This document shows positions 25,518 through 36,272 of a stretch of DNA of 52,800 nt, in pieces. Below the pieces are notes generated by a model. It ran no database searches and was not told where the DNA came from. It was given only the letters and a program-made list of their open reading frames with translations. Both the position numbers and the translations under genes were made by a program. The stretch is taken from assembly GCA_019693395.1 (NCBI GenBank), contig JAAMXP010004092.1:1-52800 (forward strand), read 5' to 3'. Origin of the DNA: Ettlia oleoabundans. Its lineage: Eukaryota; Chlorophyta; Chlorophyceae; Chlamydomonadales. The first letter of the stretch is position 1. Every line of letters starts with the position of its first letter.

Positions 25518-25901
25518 ACAAGCCAAACGGCATGTAAAATAACTGCCCGCTATCGCCGGGAAATGACAACGAGGCCCTCCGCATGTACAAACCGAAGTAC
25601 AGCCGCCCCCACTTGATCACAGCGCCCATAGCCCCTCTTCTTGCAACCCGCACACAGCACCGTACTCTAGAGCCGCACATCACCGCAAACAAGACCATCA
25701 TTGCTCACCGGCTTGCCGCTCGTCGTCCGCAGGCTTTTGCACGTGCAGCTTTGTAACGTAAACACCGGGGTCAGGTGTCAGTAAGACAAGAAGAAGCAGG
25801 GTGCCCAGCAGGGGCAGTAAGTTTCAGGGAAGAATCCCGCCGCGCCGCCAGCCACTGAAGCGGCCTAGTCGGCTTTCTCTGTGAAGTGCCCAACTGCAGC
25901 C
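25518..25901. promoter_or_regulatory. Bidirectional promoter region between the cyclophilin-SYF2 gene and LSM2
   Basis: 384 bp separate the two start codons on opposite strands. No TATA box is obvious. Shared or overlapping promoter function is inferred from spacing only. Confidence 0.4.
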
Positions 25902-26335
25902 ATGCTGTTTTACAGCTATTTCAAAACGCTTGTCAGCAAGGAGGTGCGGGAATGCTTGCGACCTCAATGCTGTTATCTTTTGTTTCCCAGTTGTGTTAAA
26001 CGTGTCATAAACCTGTGCATTTGTACCGTACTGGACAACGGTCCAGTGGAGTCGCCCCCCAGTGGTTGAAACCATTCTTGATGGTTTGTGTGCAGGTGAC
26101 TGTGGAGCTTAAAAACGATCTGGCCATCACAGGGACGCTGCACTCGGTGGATCAATATCTCAATATCAAGCTCAACAACATTCGGGTGGTGAACGAGCAG
26201 AAGTATCCACACATGCTCTCGGTGCGCGCTTGCTTTATACGTGGCAGTGTGGTGCGCTATGTGCAGCTGCCACCTGGCAGCGTGGACGTGGAGCTGCTGC
26301 ATGACGCTACACGGAGGGAGGCACGTGGCGGGTGA
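25902..26335 (+). CDS. LSM2: U6 snRNA-associated Sm-like protein LSm2
   Basis: Two exons, 25902-25943 and 26096-26335, encode 93 residues, the usual length. The start MLFYSYFKTLVSKE is the diagnostic LSm2 N-terminus. Sm motif 1 (VELKNDLAITGTLHSVDQYL, about 17-36) and motif 2 (CFIRGSVVRYVQLP, about 61-74) are complete, and the RNA-contacting Asp-Asn-type positions (DQYLN) and RG pair are present. LSm2 is shared by the nuclear LSm2-8 ring, which binds the U6 snRNA 3' end, and the cytoplasmic LSm1-7 ring, which acts in mRNA decapping. The intron sits right after KE, as in many plant genes. It lies head-to-head with another splicing-factor gene. Confidence 0.97.
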
Positions 26336-26987
26336 TGCCAACGCTAGAGGCTGGCCGAGCCAGCCCCAACCGATATACCCATGTTGTTTACTCAACCCAG
26401 TTCCTCCAGTGATCATCTGCAAGCTTCGTCCTGCCACATGTCAGGTTACCTTTCACCTAACAATTGCCTCCTTTCCAATTTCAAACACAAATATTCTGAA
26501 ATGAAATATTTACAATGCACAAGGCATCTGGACAGGAAGTCAGCTGCATACAACAGAGCAGTGCGGTAAAAAATGATCGCCGTGATGGCGTGCAAAGGAG
26601 GGGTCAATTTCTGACGGTTATGCTGGTGACATGACAGAACAGCCAGGGGCCATGCGTCGCATGCGACTGGCAAGATCGCGCTACTGACTCAACAAGCAGC
26701 AGGGCGAGAGCAATAGCACTGCGGACGACGGGCGGAATGTCAGCCTGGCGAAAATGATGCCAGGAACGAAACGAGGTACAGCCGGCCACATGGTACCTGC
26801 CGGCCACACGCCATATGGAAAAGAGCGCAAGGAACAAAATTGGGATGACCGGCCCTTAGGCGGGCTAACATGGTTGGGCGGCACACGAGGGGAAAATTGT
26901 TGAGATGCACGAAAATGTATTTGCAGCACACAAAACACACACATCGGAGAAAGGGGCGTGCATGGAGACCATTGGCAGCAGGCTGCA
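26336..26987. other. Convergent 3' intergenic region (LSM2 / J-domain gene)
   Basis: 650 bp between two stops, AT-rich near 26440-26580. A minus-strand TGTAA (TTACA at 26510-26514) may be the poly(A) signal of the J-domain gene. No gene seen. Confidence 0.5.
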
Positions 26988-28005
26988 TCAGCAGCGCGTC
27001 AGCAGAGGCGGCATCCCCGCAAGCTGCTGCTGTAGTGGGCTGCAGCAGCAATAAGCCGAACGCTGGGGGGGCTGCTGTTGTGTCGCTGCTGCCGGCGAGG
27101 AGCGGTGCAGGTGCCCCAGATGTGGCGGCAAGCTAAGGCCTTGCACAGTCAAGACCAGCTCAGAGAAGCGACTCAAGTATTCCTGCAAACGGCAGCGCGT
27201 GAATAGAACGTGGAAAAGGGTGGTCAGTGAGTGTCAGCAACGAACCTGCTACCAGCACATAACACCCAGCAACCACGGTGATGCATGGCAAGCTCTGCCA
27301 GCTTGCCCCTCTCCCGCCCTTTCTTTCCTGAACCTAAACTGTAGCCACCTGCATATCTAACTGGTGCAGCAGAGTTTTGTCATAGTTGGACCTCTTGGCT
27401 GGGTCCTTCAGTACTTCAAAGGCGTCGCGGATGGCTTGGAATCGCTCCGTGCAGCCAGCCTTGTCAGGGTGGAATCGAAGCGCTAGCCGTCGAAACTGCC
27501 GCCTAATTTCGTCAGGAGATGCCTGCAGGAAGCGACGAGCAGGCAACAGGAAGAGGCGGGGTTGCACCATAACAGACGGAGGGCTGCTGAACAGGCAACT
27601 TCACGGTAGGGCGCTGGGGCGAAGGGGAGGCATGTGCCTTGAGCCCCCACGCTCCTGAACTTTGACAGTGCACCAATACACCAAAGCTCTGTAAGGATAG
27701 GAGATTGGCTAGTGCAGGTGGGCTCATAGCTGTTGGCCCAGCAGCCTGCCGCCCTTGCCCCGCCCTGACCCCTGCTTGGCATGCCTAGGGAGCGCCACGC
27801 GTAACGGCTGCTCGCCTTCCACAGGCTCAGAGCGTACATATCGGCGGCTTGAGGCGGCGAACAGGCGAGGGAGGACGCAGCCGCTGGTCCCCGTCGCCGC
27901 GCCTCGGCCACTCACCGCTATGCTGCAGCCCAAGGTGTCATACAAGCTCTCAGCGGTCTCCTCTTGAGAAAGGCAAGGGGCGACGAAGCTCCAGGAAGGT
28001 TTCAT
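26988..28005 (-). CDS. Small J-domain (DnaJ-like) co-chaperone
   Basis: Exons 28005-27916, 27522-27349 and 27182-26988 join in phase to 152 residues. A J-domain occupies about residues 18-84: SLYDTLGCSIAASPDEIRR, then RRLALRFHPDKAG with the essential HPD tripeptide, then FQAIRDAFEVLKDPAKRSNY. J-proteins stimulate Hsp70 ATPase activity. There is no G/F region or zinc finger, so this is a class III (type C) member. The third exon (EYLSRFSELVLTVQGLSL...) is inferred from a GT donor after LDMQ and a TTTGCAG acceptor; if it is not used, the protein ends four residues after LDMQ at 27334. The ATG at 28005 was chosen because no ATG lies upstream in the open frame. The third exon ends Pro/Gln-rich and then Cys-rich (SAYCCCSPLQQQ). 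Confidence 0.8.
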
Positions 28006-28353
28006 CGCGATTCGCCAGCCTCTCAGCAGCCGGACCCCAGAACTAGATTGACGGCGCAACAACGGTGGTTGGGCGGTTGATAGGAACACGTTATCCCAGG
28101 CGAGAATGACGGGAGTGGCAACAAAGGCCGTGTATTGCTGGGATGGGCTGGAAGGGGGCTGCTACTGAACAGCGCATACTCAGCCCGTCGCCTGCAATTC
28201 ACAATTCCTTACACATCCTGTGCCGTTCAGAATTCCCCCGGTCGCTGTGTATCGTTCCTTCGAGACCGCCGGGCCTCACGCAAGGCCCCTGTCCCTCGGC
28301 AAAGACTCCCAGCGCCACGGTTGACGGTGTTAAGCTGGCTTATCGGCCGCAGG
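28006..28353. promoter_or_regulatory. Bidirectional promoter region between the J-domain gene and the glycine-rich gene
   Basis: 348 bp between two start codons on opposite strands. No recognisable motif beyond the head-to-head arrangement. Confidence 0.35.
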
Positions 28354-29234
28354 ATGCAGGCAGCGGCTGTCCTTGCGAATAGCAACCTTGCCAGCGGCTC
28401 GCTGCGGCAGCGGCCCCTGAGCAGCCTACCAAGCAGCAGGAAGGTGAGCTTAATTGTAGAACATCGTGCCAGTATGCGCTGGGCTGGCGCACGATTGGGA
28501 CGGCCTGGTGAGCGCTGTTGCCGGTGGCTCCGGCGACCCACTACCCCATGCTGCCCTCCCTGGATGTAGACCTCCACATTATCGCCATCGGTTGGCGCAG
28601 CGGACCTGATTAGACGAGGCATCGTTGCAAACGCTGTCCTGGGAGCGGTTACTGTACGCCGACGGCAGCCACTGCAGGTGTGGGCCGGTGCACAGCGCAG
28701 CAACTCTACCACTAAGAAGCGCACTGCGGGCCCACCTGGCCTGCCGCCTATCAACGCCAACGATGGTGGGGGTGGTGGTGGTGGTTGGGACGGCCACAAG
28801 ATTGCCCGCAATGTGGCCATTAATGCGGCGCTCTTCGGTATCTACTGCCTGCTGGACAGCGGCGGCCCCGGCGGCATCTTTGGCGGCGGCGGCGGTGGGG
28901 GCGGTGAGTCTGCTGCTTCTGCCACCCGCGCAGTCAGTCACCAGGAGTGAGACAAATCCTGCCCTCGATGATTTCCATGCCCTCAGCTGAACTCGGCGTG
29001 TAGGCCCTACAACCCAAACCCTGCCTGCTTTCTCCTTTTTGTTTGCCAGGAGGCGGCGGTGGCGGTGGTGGCGGCGACGGCTTCAATAACCATAACCTGG
29101 GCAACCCTGGGGAGCCGCAGTTGACAATGCGGGAGCTGGACTATGATTCAGATGATGAATCAGCACGAAGGAAGCCAAGAAAAAGGAAAAGCAGCAGCGG
29201 CAAGCGCAGGACGGCGCGCCTCGCCACAGCTTAA
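28354..29234 (+). CDS. Glycine-rich, probably plastid-targeted protein
   Basis: Exons 28354-28443, 28678-28903 and 29050-29234 give 166 residues in phase. The first exon (MQAAAVLANSNLASGSLRQR) is Ser/Ala/Arg-rich without acidic residues, like a chloroplast transit peptide. It is followed by two poly-Gly tracts (GGGGGGGW, about 56-63; a longer run at about 94-115) that flank a hydrophobic, possibly membrane-spanning helix (IARNVAINAALFGIYCLL, about 68-85). The tail is acidic then basic (LDYDSDDESARRKPRKRK). The intron at 28904-29049 interrupts the second Gly tract in phase. I recognise no named family. A plus-strand TGTAA at 29676-29680 may end its transcript. Confidence 0.65.
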
Positions 29235-29860
29235 GAGCGCTGCTTTCCCGCATGTATATTCAACCAGCTTTCTCATGATTTCATGATGGCCTCTGCCGTC
29301 GCAACTGCCCTGTTGAGGTTAACTGGCGACGCAGCATTTTCGTGCCAACGTTGGCTGCAGTATGCTGGGGAGCATGTCCGTCGCCCTTCTGGCCAGCCTG
29401 ACCTGCATGCTCGCGAAACTTTTCTCAAACTCAAAACGCACGACCCCTTGCTGTTCCATGCCAATCAGACTTTCTCTGTGCCAATGCACCCACCCATTTC
29501 ATGTTCCATGCCTTAATCCCTTCGCTTCACCGGCTCAAAGTCTCTCCCCTCCCCGGCATCCTACCTTGCAGCTGCACTTGAGCGCTCACACGTCTTGCGT
29601 TCGCTACTTTTGGGTAGTCAGCAGTCTGTATCGCCAGGCCAGCATATCTAAAACTCTCTTGAGCAGCTATAATGGTGTAACTGGTAGCCTTGTTTGCTGT
29701 CATGCTTGGGAGGAGCAGCACAGGTATGAGAGTGCGTGATAAGGAGCATCGAATGGCCAGCAGCAACGGCGGATGAGGGAGGATGTCGTGGCTGTGTATG
29801 TACTGTGCAGCCGCACATGCTACAAAGCAGCAGATCGCCTTCATTATTTAAGGCTACCTG
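29235..29860. other. Convergent 3' intergenic region (glycine-rich / ABC transporter genes)
   Basis: 626 bp between two stops. It contains the TGTAA at 29676-29680 on the plus strand. ORFs in the region have no recognised domain. No gene seen. Confidence 0.45.
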
Positions 29861-30542
29861 TTATGGCTCTCCACGCAGCCTGCCCTGCTCCCCCTGAACC
29901 TCCTCCCCATCCATATCCTCATCCTCATCCCCAGCAAGGGTACCCCGGGAAGTGACCCGGCTCAGCTCAGGCCGAGGTGGTGAGGGAGTCGGTGAGGAGG
30001 AGCGCTCCACGTCTGCTGCTGCCACGGCGACCGCCGCAGCCATCTGCACTGCCTCTGCCTGCTGGCTGAAGCTGCCTGCCTCCTGCTGGCGGTGCCACAT
30101 AGCGGCGTACAGGCCCCCGCGCTGCAGGAGGTCAGAATGTGTTCCCACCTCCGCCACGCAACCCCCCTCTAGCACTACAATCTGGTCGGCATCTGCAATG
30201 GTGGACAGGCGGTGAGCCACAATGATGGTGGTGCAGTGCTGCCGCATGCCAGCCAGGGACTCCTGCAACAGGCAGAGGAGGGAGGAGCACCCAATGAAAG
30301 CTTAATTGGTGGGGTGGGAAGAGGAAGACATCAACGCTGGTTGAGCTGTCATGCGAATGGTAGGATGGTGCAGGCACGTTCCGCATCTGCTACTGCCGTT
30401 GAAAATAAAACTATCTTGTCAAAATCAAAAAGCAGTGCTCTTAGCCTGCCATCCTGCCGACAAGAAATCCACCTGCACTGCACCCTTGCAACCACGCCTG
30501 CACCCTCATGCGCACGCGCGGTCCCCCCCCCCCCCCCCCNNN

Positions 30543-30615
<73 letters not shown>

Positions 30616-33600
30616 CTCTCTCTCTTGTACTTACTTGTATCATTCTCTCCGTCAAGCTGTCCAGTGCTGAGGTCGCCTCGTCCAGAACCAGGATGGCAGG
30701 GCGGCGCAGCATGGCCCGTGCAAAGGCCACCCGCTGCTTCTCACCGCCACTCAGCCGCAGTCCACGCTCACCCACCACCGTGTTGTAGCCCTCTGCAGGA
30801 AAAGCACCAGGGTGTGGGGCAGACCATGAGTTGGCCATAAGAGGAAGGTTGGTGCAGCCATCGTTGGGGCCAAAACCCTGCCCTGCAATGCTGGGAGCCG
30901 GCCAAACCACGCCGCCCAACCAGCGCTGAACTGCATGGGCAGGCGGCGGCAGCAAGGGGTCCACCTGGGAAGCGCCTGACCACGGCCTCGTGTATGTGTG
31001 CCACCCGGCTGGCCTCTTCAACCTCCTCGTCACTGGCATCAGTGCGCCCGTACCTGCACCACCACACCCACACTGATTGAGAGAAGGTGTGCCCTGCCTC
31101 GGGCGGGCCAACGTTGCATCTGCAACTCAACAAGTAGGCAGCGCACAGTTTGCACGCCCATCTCCCCCACCTGCCCATTTACCACACACCTGATGTTGTA
31201 GCGTATGGTGTCATTGAATAGGACCTGCGGGGCAGTCAGGACAAATGGCGGGTTTGTATAGGGAAGGGAGCAATCCGTCTACTAATCGCCATCTAGCTTA
31301 TTGAGTATGGTAAAAGTGGCGCTTTATGCTGCACTCAGGTCCCCACCCATTTGACCTACCCACGCCACTGGTCCAGCCACCCGTCTCACCGTATCCTGCG
31401 GCACCACCGCAATGTGTCGGCGCAGCGAGCGTTGCGTGCAGCGCAAGATGTGCATCCCATCAACCAAAATTCGCCCTGAGCAGGGGTCATAGAAGCGCAG
31501 CAGCAGGCGCAGCACGGTACTCTTGCCGCTGCCGGTGGCTCCAACCAGCGCCAGCGTGCAGCCGCCCCGCACAGAGAAGCTGACGTTGCGCAGCACCGGG
31601 GGGCCACTACCATAGCTGCGACAGGCCAAGGTGTAGCGCAGGTGGCAGGGAAGGTCAGCAGGCATCCCACTAAAACCAGGTTTAAGAAAGCTGTAAGAGT
31701 GGAAGTTCCGGATGAAGGCCACGTATTACTGCCACATGATGTCATCATAGTACGTGAGATGGTGATCAAACAAGCTGCTTGCTGCAGTGTTGCTGCCCCC
31801 CAGTGCACGACACACGTTGTGATAGTAAAGGGCCGCACCTGAACGTGACGTTGTCGAATGCCAGATCTCCCCGTGGTACTGCCAGCTGGCAGGCATGAGG
31901 CGCATCGTCAACCTCGGGTCGCCGATCCAGCAGATCAAACATCTGCAGGTCGGGCGGGGCGCGGCCGGGCCGGCAGGGCAGCACATGGGCAGGGGCGGGG
32001 CCCAAGCGAGTGGCAGTTGCGCAGCTGTGCTGACGACCAAGCCCGAGGTTCTGGTTGGCACAGTCTGGTGGGCTGGACTGGCTGGACCAGGCACAACACG
32101 TGCCACTTTGCCGAAATTAGTAGGGTGCAGTTCAGGACAGCGCTGCACAAGCATAATAGACTGTGGTGAGCTTGCACAGCACTCACGTTTTCCATGTCTA
32201 TGAGCCCCTTTTGAATCTGCAGTGTGCAGCAGGCAAGCAGCCGTTCTAAAGAGGTGGTGTAGGCCAGGTTACCGCATGACCCTTCAACCCTTCTCCAATG
32301 CCTTCCCAGCACTCAACAGCCATTTCCCCACGGCCCACCTGGCGGTAGTATGAGCCGAAGAAGGACAGCGGGGCAACCAGCTGGGCCATGAGGGAGAGGA
32401 AGAGCACCGCGTCCCCCACAGTCAGCTGCCCCGCCACAATACCCCGAACACACACAATCAGCCCTGCAGTACACAGGGCAGTCAATGCAAAACATGGGCC
32501 GACAAAGGAGTGTTGCACTTTAGCTCATGACTGCTGCGCAAGTGCGTGGTCCTGCTACACTCGGCAGCACTCACTGTCAGCTGCCCCCAATACACAGTGC
32601 TGGCAATTGACCAGGTCTTCTTCGTTGTTGCATACGTTATCTTCAAGCNNNCCCCCCCCCCCCCCCCCCAACATGGCCACAGTCAGATCTGCGTCTCACC
32701 CAGCGCCAGCCCCACAAACACCAGCACCGACTGCGCGATGTTGAGCAGTGAGATGCAGGCCAGCTGCAGGTATTCCTGCGCCTGGAAGGCGTCAATGGCG
32801 CGCCCGTACGCCCCTAGCTCAAACCGCTCATTGCCAAACAACTTCACAGTCTCATAGTTAAGCAGCATGTCGGTGGCCTTGCCCTCCTTCTCGTTGTCCT
32901 GCGAGGGTGCAGGGAGGAAGATAGGGAAAGGAGAAATAGAGACGGACAAGGAGGGAAAGATGTGAAGGGTTCGTGTTCCACTGTTGGTGCGGTGCTGGCA
33001 TGCACATTGCAGAAGTTAGAGTGCCAGCAATGCCATCCATCGTAAGTTTAGGAAGCTGAGAGGGCAAGATAGGAGAGGCATCACGTTTTGTATAGCAGCC
33101 TGGAGGGTGGGCAGAGTGTGGTGTGGTGGCATGATCCAGCCAGTGGGTGTCAGCGGCAGTAGCGCATTGCACCAGCCTTACCAGTTTATTCATCTTCTTC
33201 CTCACTTTGCCGCGGTACTCGGTGATGATGAGGGTGATGGGAAGGTAGGTGACCACTGGGAGGCAAGCGGGGTGAAGGAAAGGCAAGCAAGCGGCAGCCT
33301 GAGTGATGCACCGGTCACCGGTCGCTGGTCACTGGTCACAGGAGGCACGGATCAAAGAGGGCAAGAGCATGATTAACAGCGTCAGGGATATACCGCCTCC
33401 TGTCTAAAGTTCTTTTGCACCAGCTCTTCTCACCCGTGACTGTGACAATGATCGCTGTCCAGGGCTGCAGCGGTGCAAGAGTAGGGTAGTTTGTTGAACA
33501 ACTGACTCAATATGAGTGCTGCGGCTGGCATCAGGTGTGCAGCAAAGCCTGTGGTCACCCCATTCCACCCATCTCTTGTCAGGACGAGCACAGTGCGCAA

Positions 33601-35849
33601 AACGTCGCCCCTTGGCGAATTGCTGTGAGCGAGCACACCCTTCCGCAGCAGCAGCACCAATAGCAACCCTGGCCCTGGGGCGTGCCCACCTGCAGCTTGA
33701 CTGCCATGAACACGCATGCTGCCAACACATCCATCAACTGAGGCGCAATGTTGAACAGCACGACCTGCATCACGTCTTGGATGCTGCTGGTGCCCCGGTC
33801 CAGCACGCGCATCACCTTCCCTGCACACCCGCACACACCCACATCACAGGGAAGAACCCAGGCAGGCCAGGAGGTGAGGGGTGCTGCAGTTTGACGGTAT
33901 GCTGTGCTATAGCATGCCGTAACTTGGGCTTGCGGCAGGTTGCAACTGGCTGCAAAAACTGTCAGTCACTTGGCAGAAATGGTACCAGCTGTCGGTTCTT
34001 AACACTATACCACCTAACGACCAGCTACCCACCCACGCACCCACCCACCCAACATGCCCTTACCCGTGTTTCTGTGCAGGTGGAAGGCATGGTCGAGGTG
34101 GAGCAGGTGCGCAAACACATCCAGACTCACCCTCCGGCATGCACGCTGCAGATAGGGGATGAGGCAACGGTATGGGGACAGGCCCATGCAGGCCCAGCAG
34201 TAGACTGCATGGCACGCTCAGTCCACTCCCGTAACAGACACACAGGCGTGTGCAGGCCCTCCTCTGGTTTTTGCTGCATGACGGCAGGCGTCCTGATGTT
34301 GCAAGGCTGCCCAGCATGGTGGTGGTGTGTGGTGACGTGCCTGTTGCAGCGGGATCCACAGCAGGTCTCGCACATTGGCCAGCAGCCCAATGCCGCCCTT
34401 ACTGCTGGTGCCCTGCAGGAGATATGCGCGCCAAAGTTAGGGCGCCGCATTGGGGGGCAGCACAATGCAGCAGCAGGGTGGTGCCTCCCAGATCGCAGTG
34501 AAGTCGCCACCCCGCAGCAATGCTTCACCTGAAGGAAGGTCAGCGCCAGGTAGAGGGCCACCCAAGGCAAGAAGACCGACTTGAAGGTCGGCCCTGCAGC
34601 CCCAGCCAGCGCTGCACACAGTGCCCGCAGGCTGGGAGCTGGGGCCGAGGTGTCCTGGCTGGCTGCCGCCGCTGCAGCTGCTGCCCCCACCTCAGCTAGG
34701 CGGTCCACCACTTTCTTGTAAGTCAGGGGTAGCGCGATATTCACAATGCGCCCAACTAAGAGCAGCAGAAAGCAGGCAAATAGCCTGCAGTATCAGTACG
34801 GTGCGGGGAGGGAAGGTTGCAGGCAGCAATGGCTGTGAATGGGTTGTGCAAGGACAGAGAGAAACCAGCATTTGAAGTCGAGGTTGCCCTTTGACGTGCA
34901 TGTGCATAAGGCAAACTCAATCTGCCAAGCCTGCCAAGCTGTACTGGTACGCCTGCACACCATGCCCTTGCCTGACTTTCAGGTGAAGCTGATCAGGGAC
35001 TAGGTACTTGAGCGTCCCATTGACTAGCTGCATGCGCTTGGAAGCGCCACGCTTCTTCCCCCGCCGGTTGCGACGCTCCCGCGCCCCAAGAAGTGGCTCA
35101 TGCAGCACACTTGCTGTGTCCCAACCCGCGTCATGTGCGGCTGCAGCCGTTAGCAGGCAGAGAGTGGAGGCGATCATGGCGGCAGCGCTGAGCGTAGCCA
35201 GAGACACGGAAGCTGCCTCGTAGTGCCGGGCCACCCAGCTATTATCACTGCCAGCATGCTGCTGTGATGCATTGCGGAAGGCTTGTATGGCCTCTACCAG
35301 CGCCCCCACATCCAGGACGGCCGCCGAGGCCGCGGGTGGTGCCAGCAACCAGAGACGCCGGCTATCAAGCCATATCCAGTGTAGTGTCTGCAAAGAAATC
35401 CGTAAAATGAGGCACTTATTAGCTTGCACTGACCCTGGTCATGCATACACGCCTAGCACAGTCTGCAGGGACAACCAGCAGCCAGGAGCATGTGGTATGG
35501 CTGGGTGCTGGACACAGCACCAAACCTGCTGCTGTTCACACGCACGCACACTCACCAACAGCAGCAGGCATAAAAGGGATGCAAGAACATCCACCAAGCA
35601 GCCGCCGCTCCGCTGCACATCTTGAAGCTGCACCTGTAGCGCCAACCGAGCCGCATGGCCCAGCAGTGCAGCAACAATGCAGGCACCTGATGCCCGCAGC
35701 CAGCCCTGCGCAGGCAGCACCAGCCGCGCTTGCATGCCTGCCCCTCTCTGCTGCTTAAGAGAGTGCCATTGCCACAGGTGAACAGCCGCCCAAATTCCAT
35801 AGGCAACATCCAAGCAGGCTAGCAATGCCGCCTGCTCTGCAGACGTCAT
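29861..35849 (-). CDS. ABCB6/HMT1-like half-size ABC transporter
   Basis: Seventeen exons in transcript order: 35849-35556, 35387-34972, 34784-34529, 34412-34341, 34145-34064, 33820-33690, 33464-33434, 33255-33182, 32898-32700, 32463-32339, 32216-32187, 31942-31839, 31615-31390, 31224-31190, 31053-30965, 30792-30635, 30262-29861. All phases agree and give 907 residues. Layout: an N-terminal hydrophobic TMD0-like region (1-~230), a six-helix TMD (~235-560; [30 protein letters not shown]) and an NBD with Walker [10 protein letters not shown] (~630-638), Q-loop VVPQDT, signature LSGGEKQR, Walker [13 protein letters not shown] and H-loop IVAHRLST. It matches the ABCB6/HMT1/ATM-related family of half transporters, homodimers in vacuolar, lysosomal or mitochondrial membranes linked to heavy-metal tolerance or porphyrin transport. 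Introns 2 and 4 have GC donors (GCAAGG, GCACGT). Two introns contain NNN gaps. The C-terminal tail (~75 residues) is acidic and Pro/Ser-rich. Confidence 0.92.
30523..30542. other. Assembly gap (NNN) next to a 17-C homopolymer
   Basis: Seventeen C at 30523-30539 run directly into three unknown bases (30540-30542), followed at once by the AC microsatellite. All of this is inside intron 16 of the ABC transporter gene, so no coding sequence is affected. The N's most likely mark an unresolved homopolymer or sequencing gap. Confidence 0.95.
30543..30611. repeat. (AC)n dinucleotide microsatellite
   Basis: About 34 uninterrupted AC repeats followed by a short CT run (30612-30624). On the coding (minus) strand it is a (GT)n tract near the 5' end of intron 16, 24 bp after the donor of the preceding exon. 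Confidence 0.98.
32649..32669. other. Assembly gap (NNN) next to an 18-C homopolymer
   Basis: Three N at 32649-32651 followed by eighteen C at 32652-32669, inside intron 9 of the ABC transporter gene. Mirror arrangement to the gap at 30540. The exon that follows upstream on the coding strand (ends at 32700) is intact. Confidence 0.95.
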
Positions 35850-36272
35850 GGGCTTGTCCAACGTCCCTGGCGGGAAGCCGGCAAGCGCCGCAAACAGGGC
35901 AGGGGAGAGGCGACCCTTCAGTTGCAGGGTCGCTTGCGTGACCCACTACTCAGAGCCGTAAACTTGGGCAGGCCACAGCCTCAGCCGACACACTCAGCAG
36001 CGCTGGTCTTGGATCGCTACAGCATTGACCACTGTCGGCTACATGTGTGTAACTGTTCCAGCACAAGAACCAATCAAAGCAACACACTCCACGTCTTGGG
36101 GCCAGATGGGGGCCTCACCCACCCCCGTGGCAACCACGTCGGCAACTTGTATCTGCAGATACCAGGGCAGCGGAGGTAACTTCCTGCTGAAACGGACAGT
36201 GCTATCTCGTCTGCGCTTGCCGGCATCCACGCTCTTTCACGACCTGTTGACTTTAACAGCCGACTGCGGTCC
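35850..36272. promoter_or_regulatory. Bidirectional promoter region (ABC transporter / RRM protein)
   Basis: 423 bp between two start codons on opposite strands. An open frame extends upstream of the transporter ATG to about 35940 but has no ATG, so 35849 is preferred. No clear core promoter motif. Confidence 0.35.

Noticed and set aside
30349..31111. ORFs with Val-Cys or Thr-His dipeptide repeats
   Set aside because: Translations of the AC/GT microsatellite across the NNN gap, inside an ABC transporter intron.
33516..34532. 338-residue plus-strand ORF
   Set aside because: Antisense to several ABC transporter exons and introns; no domain.
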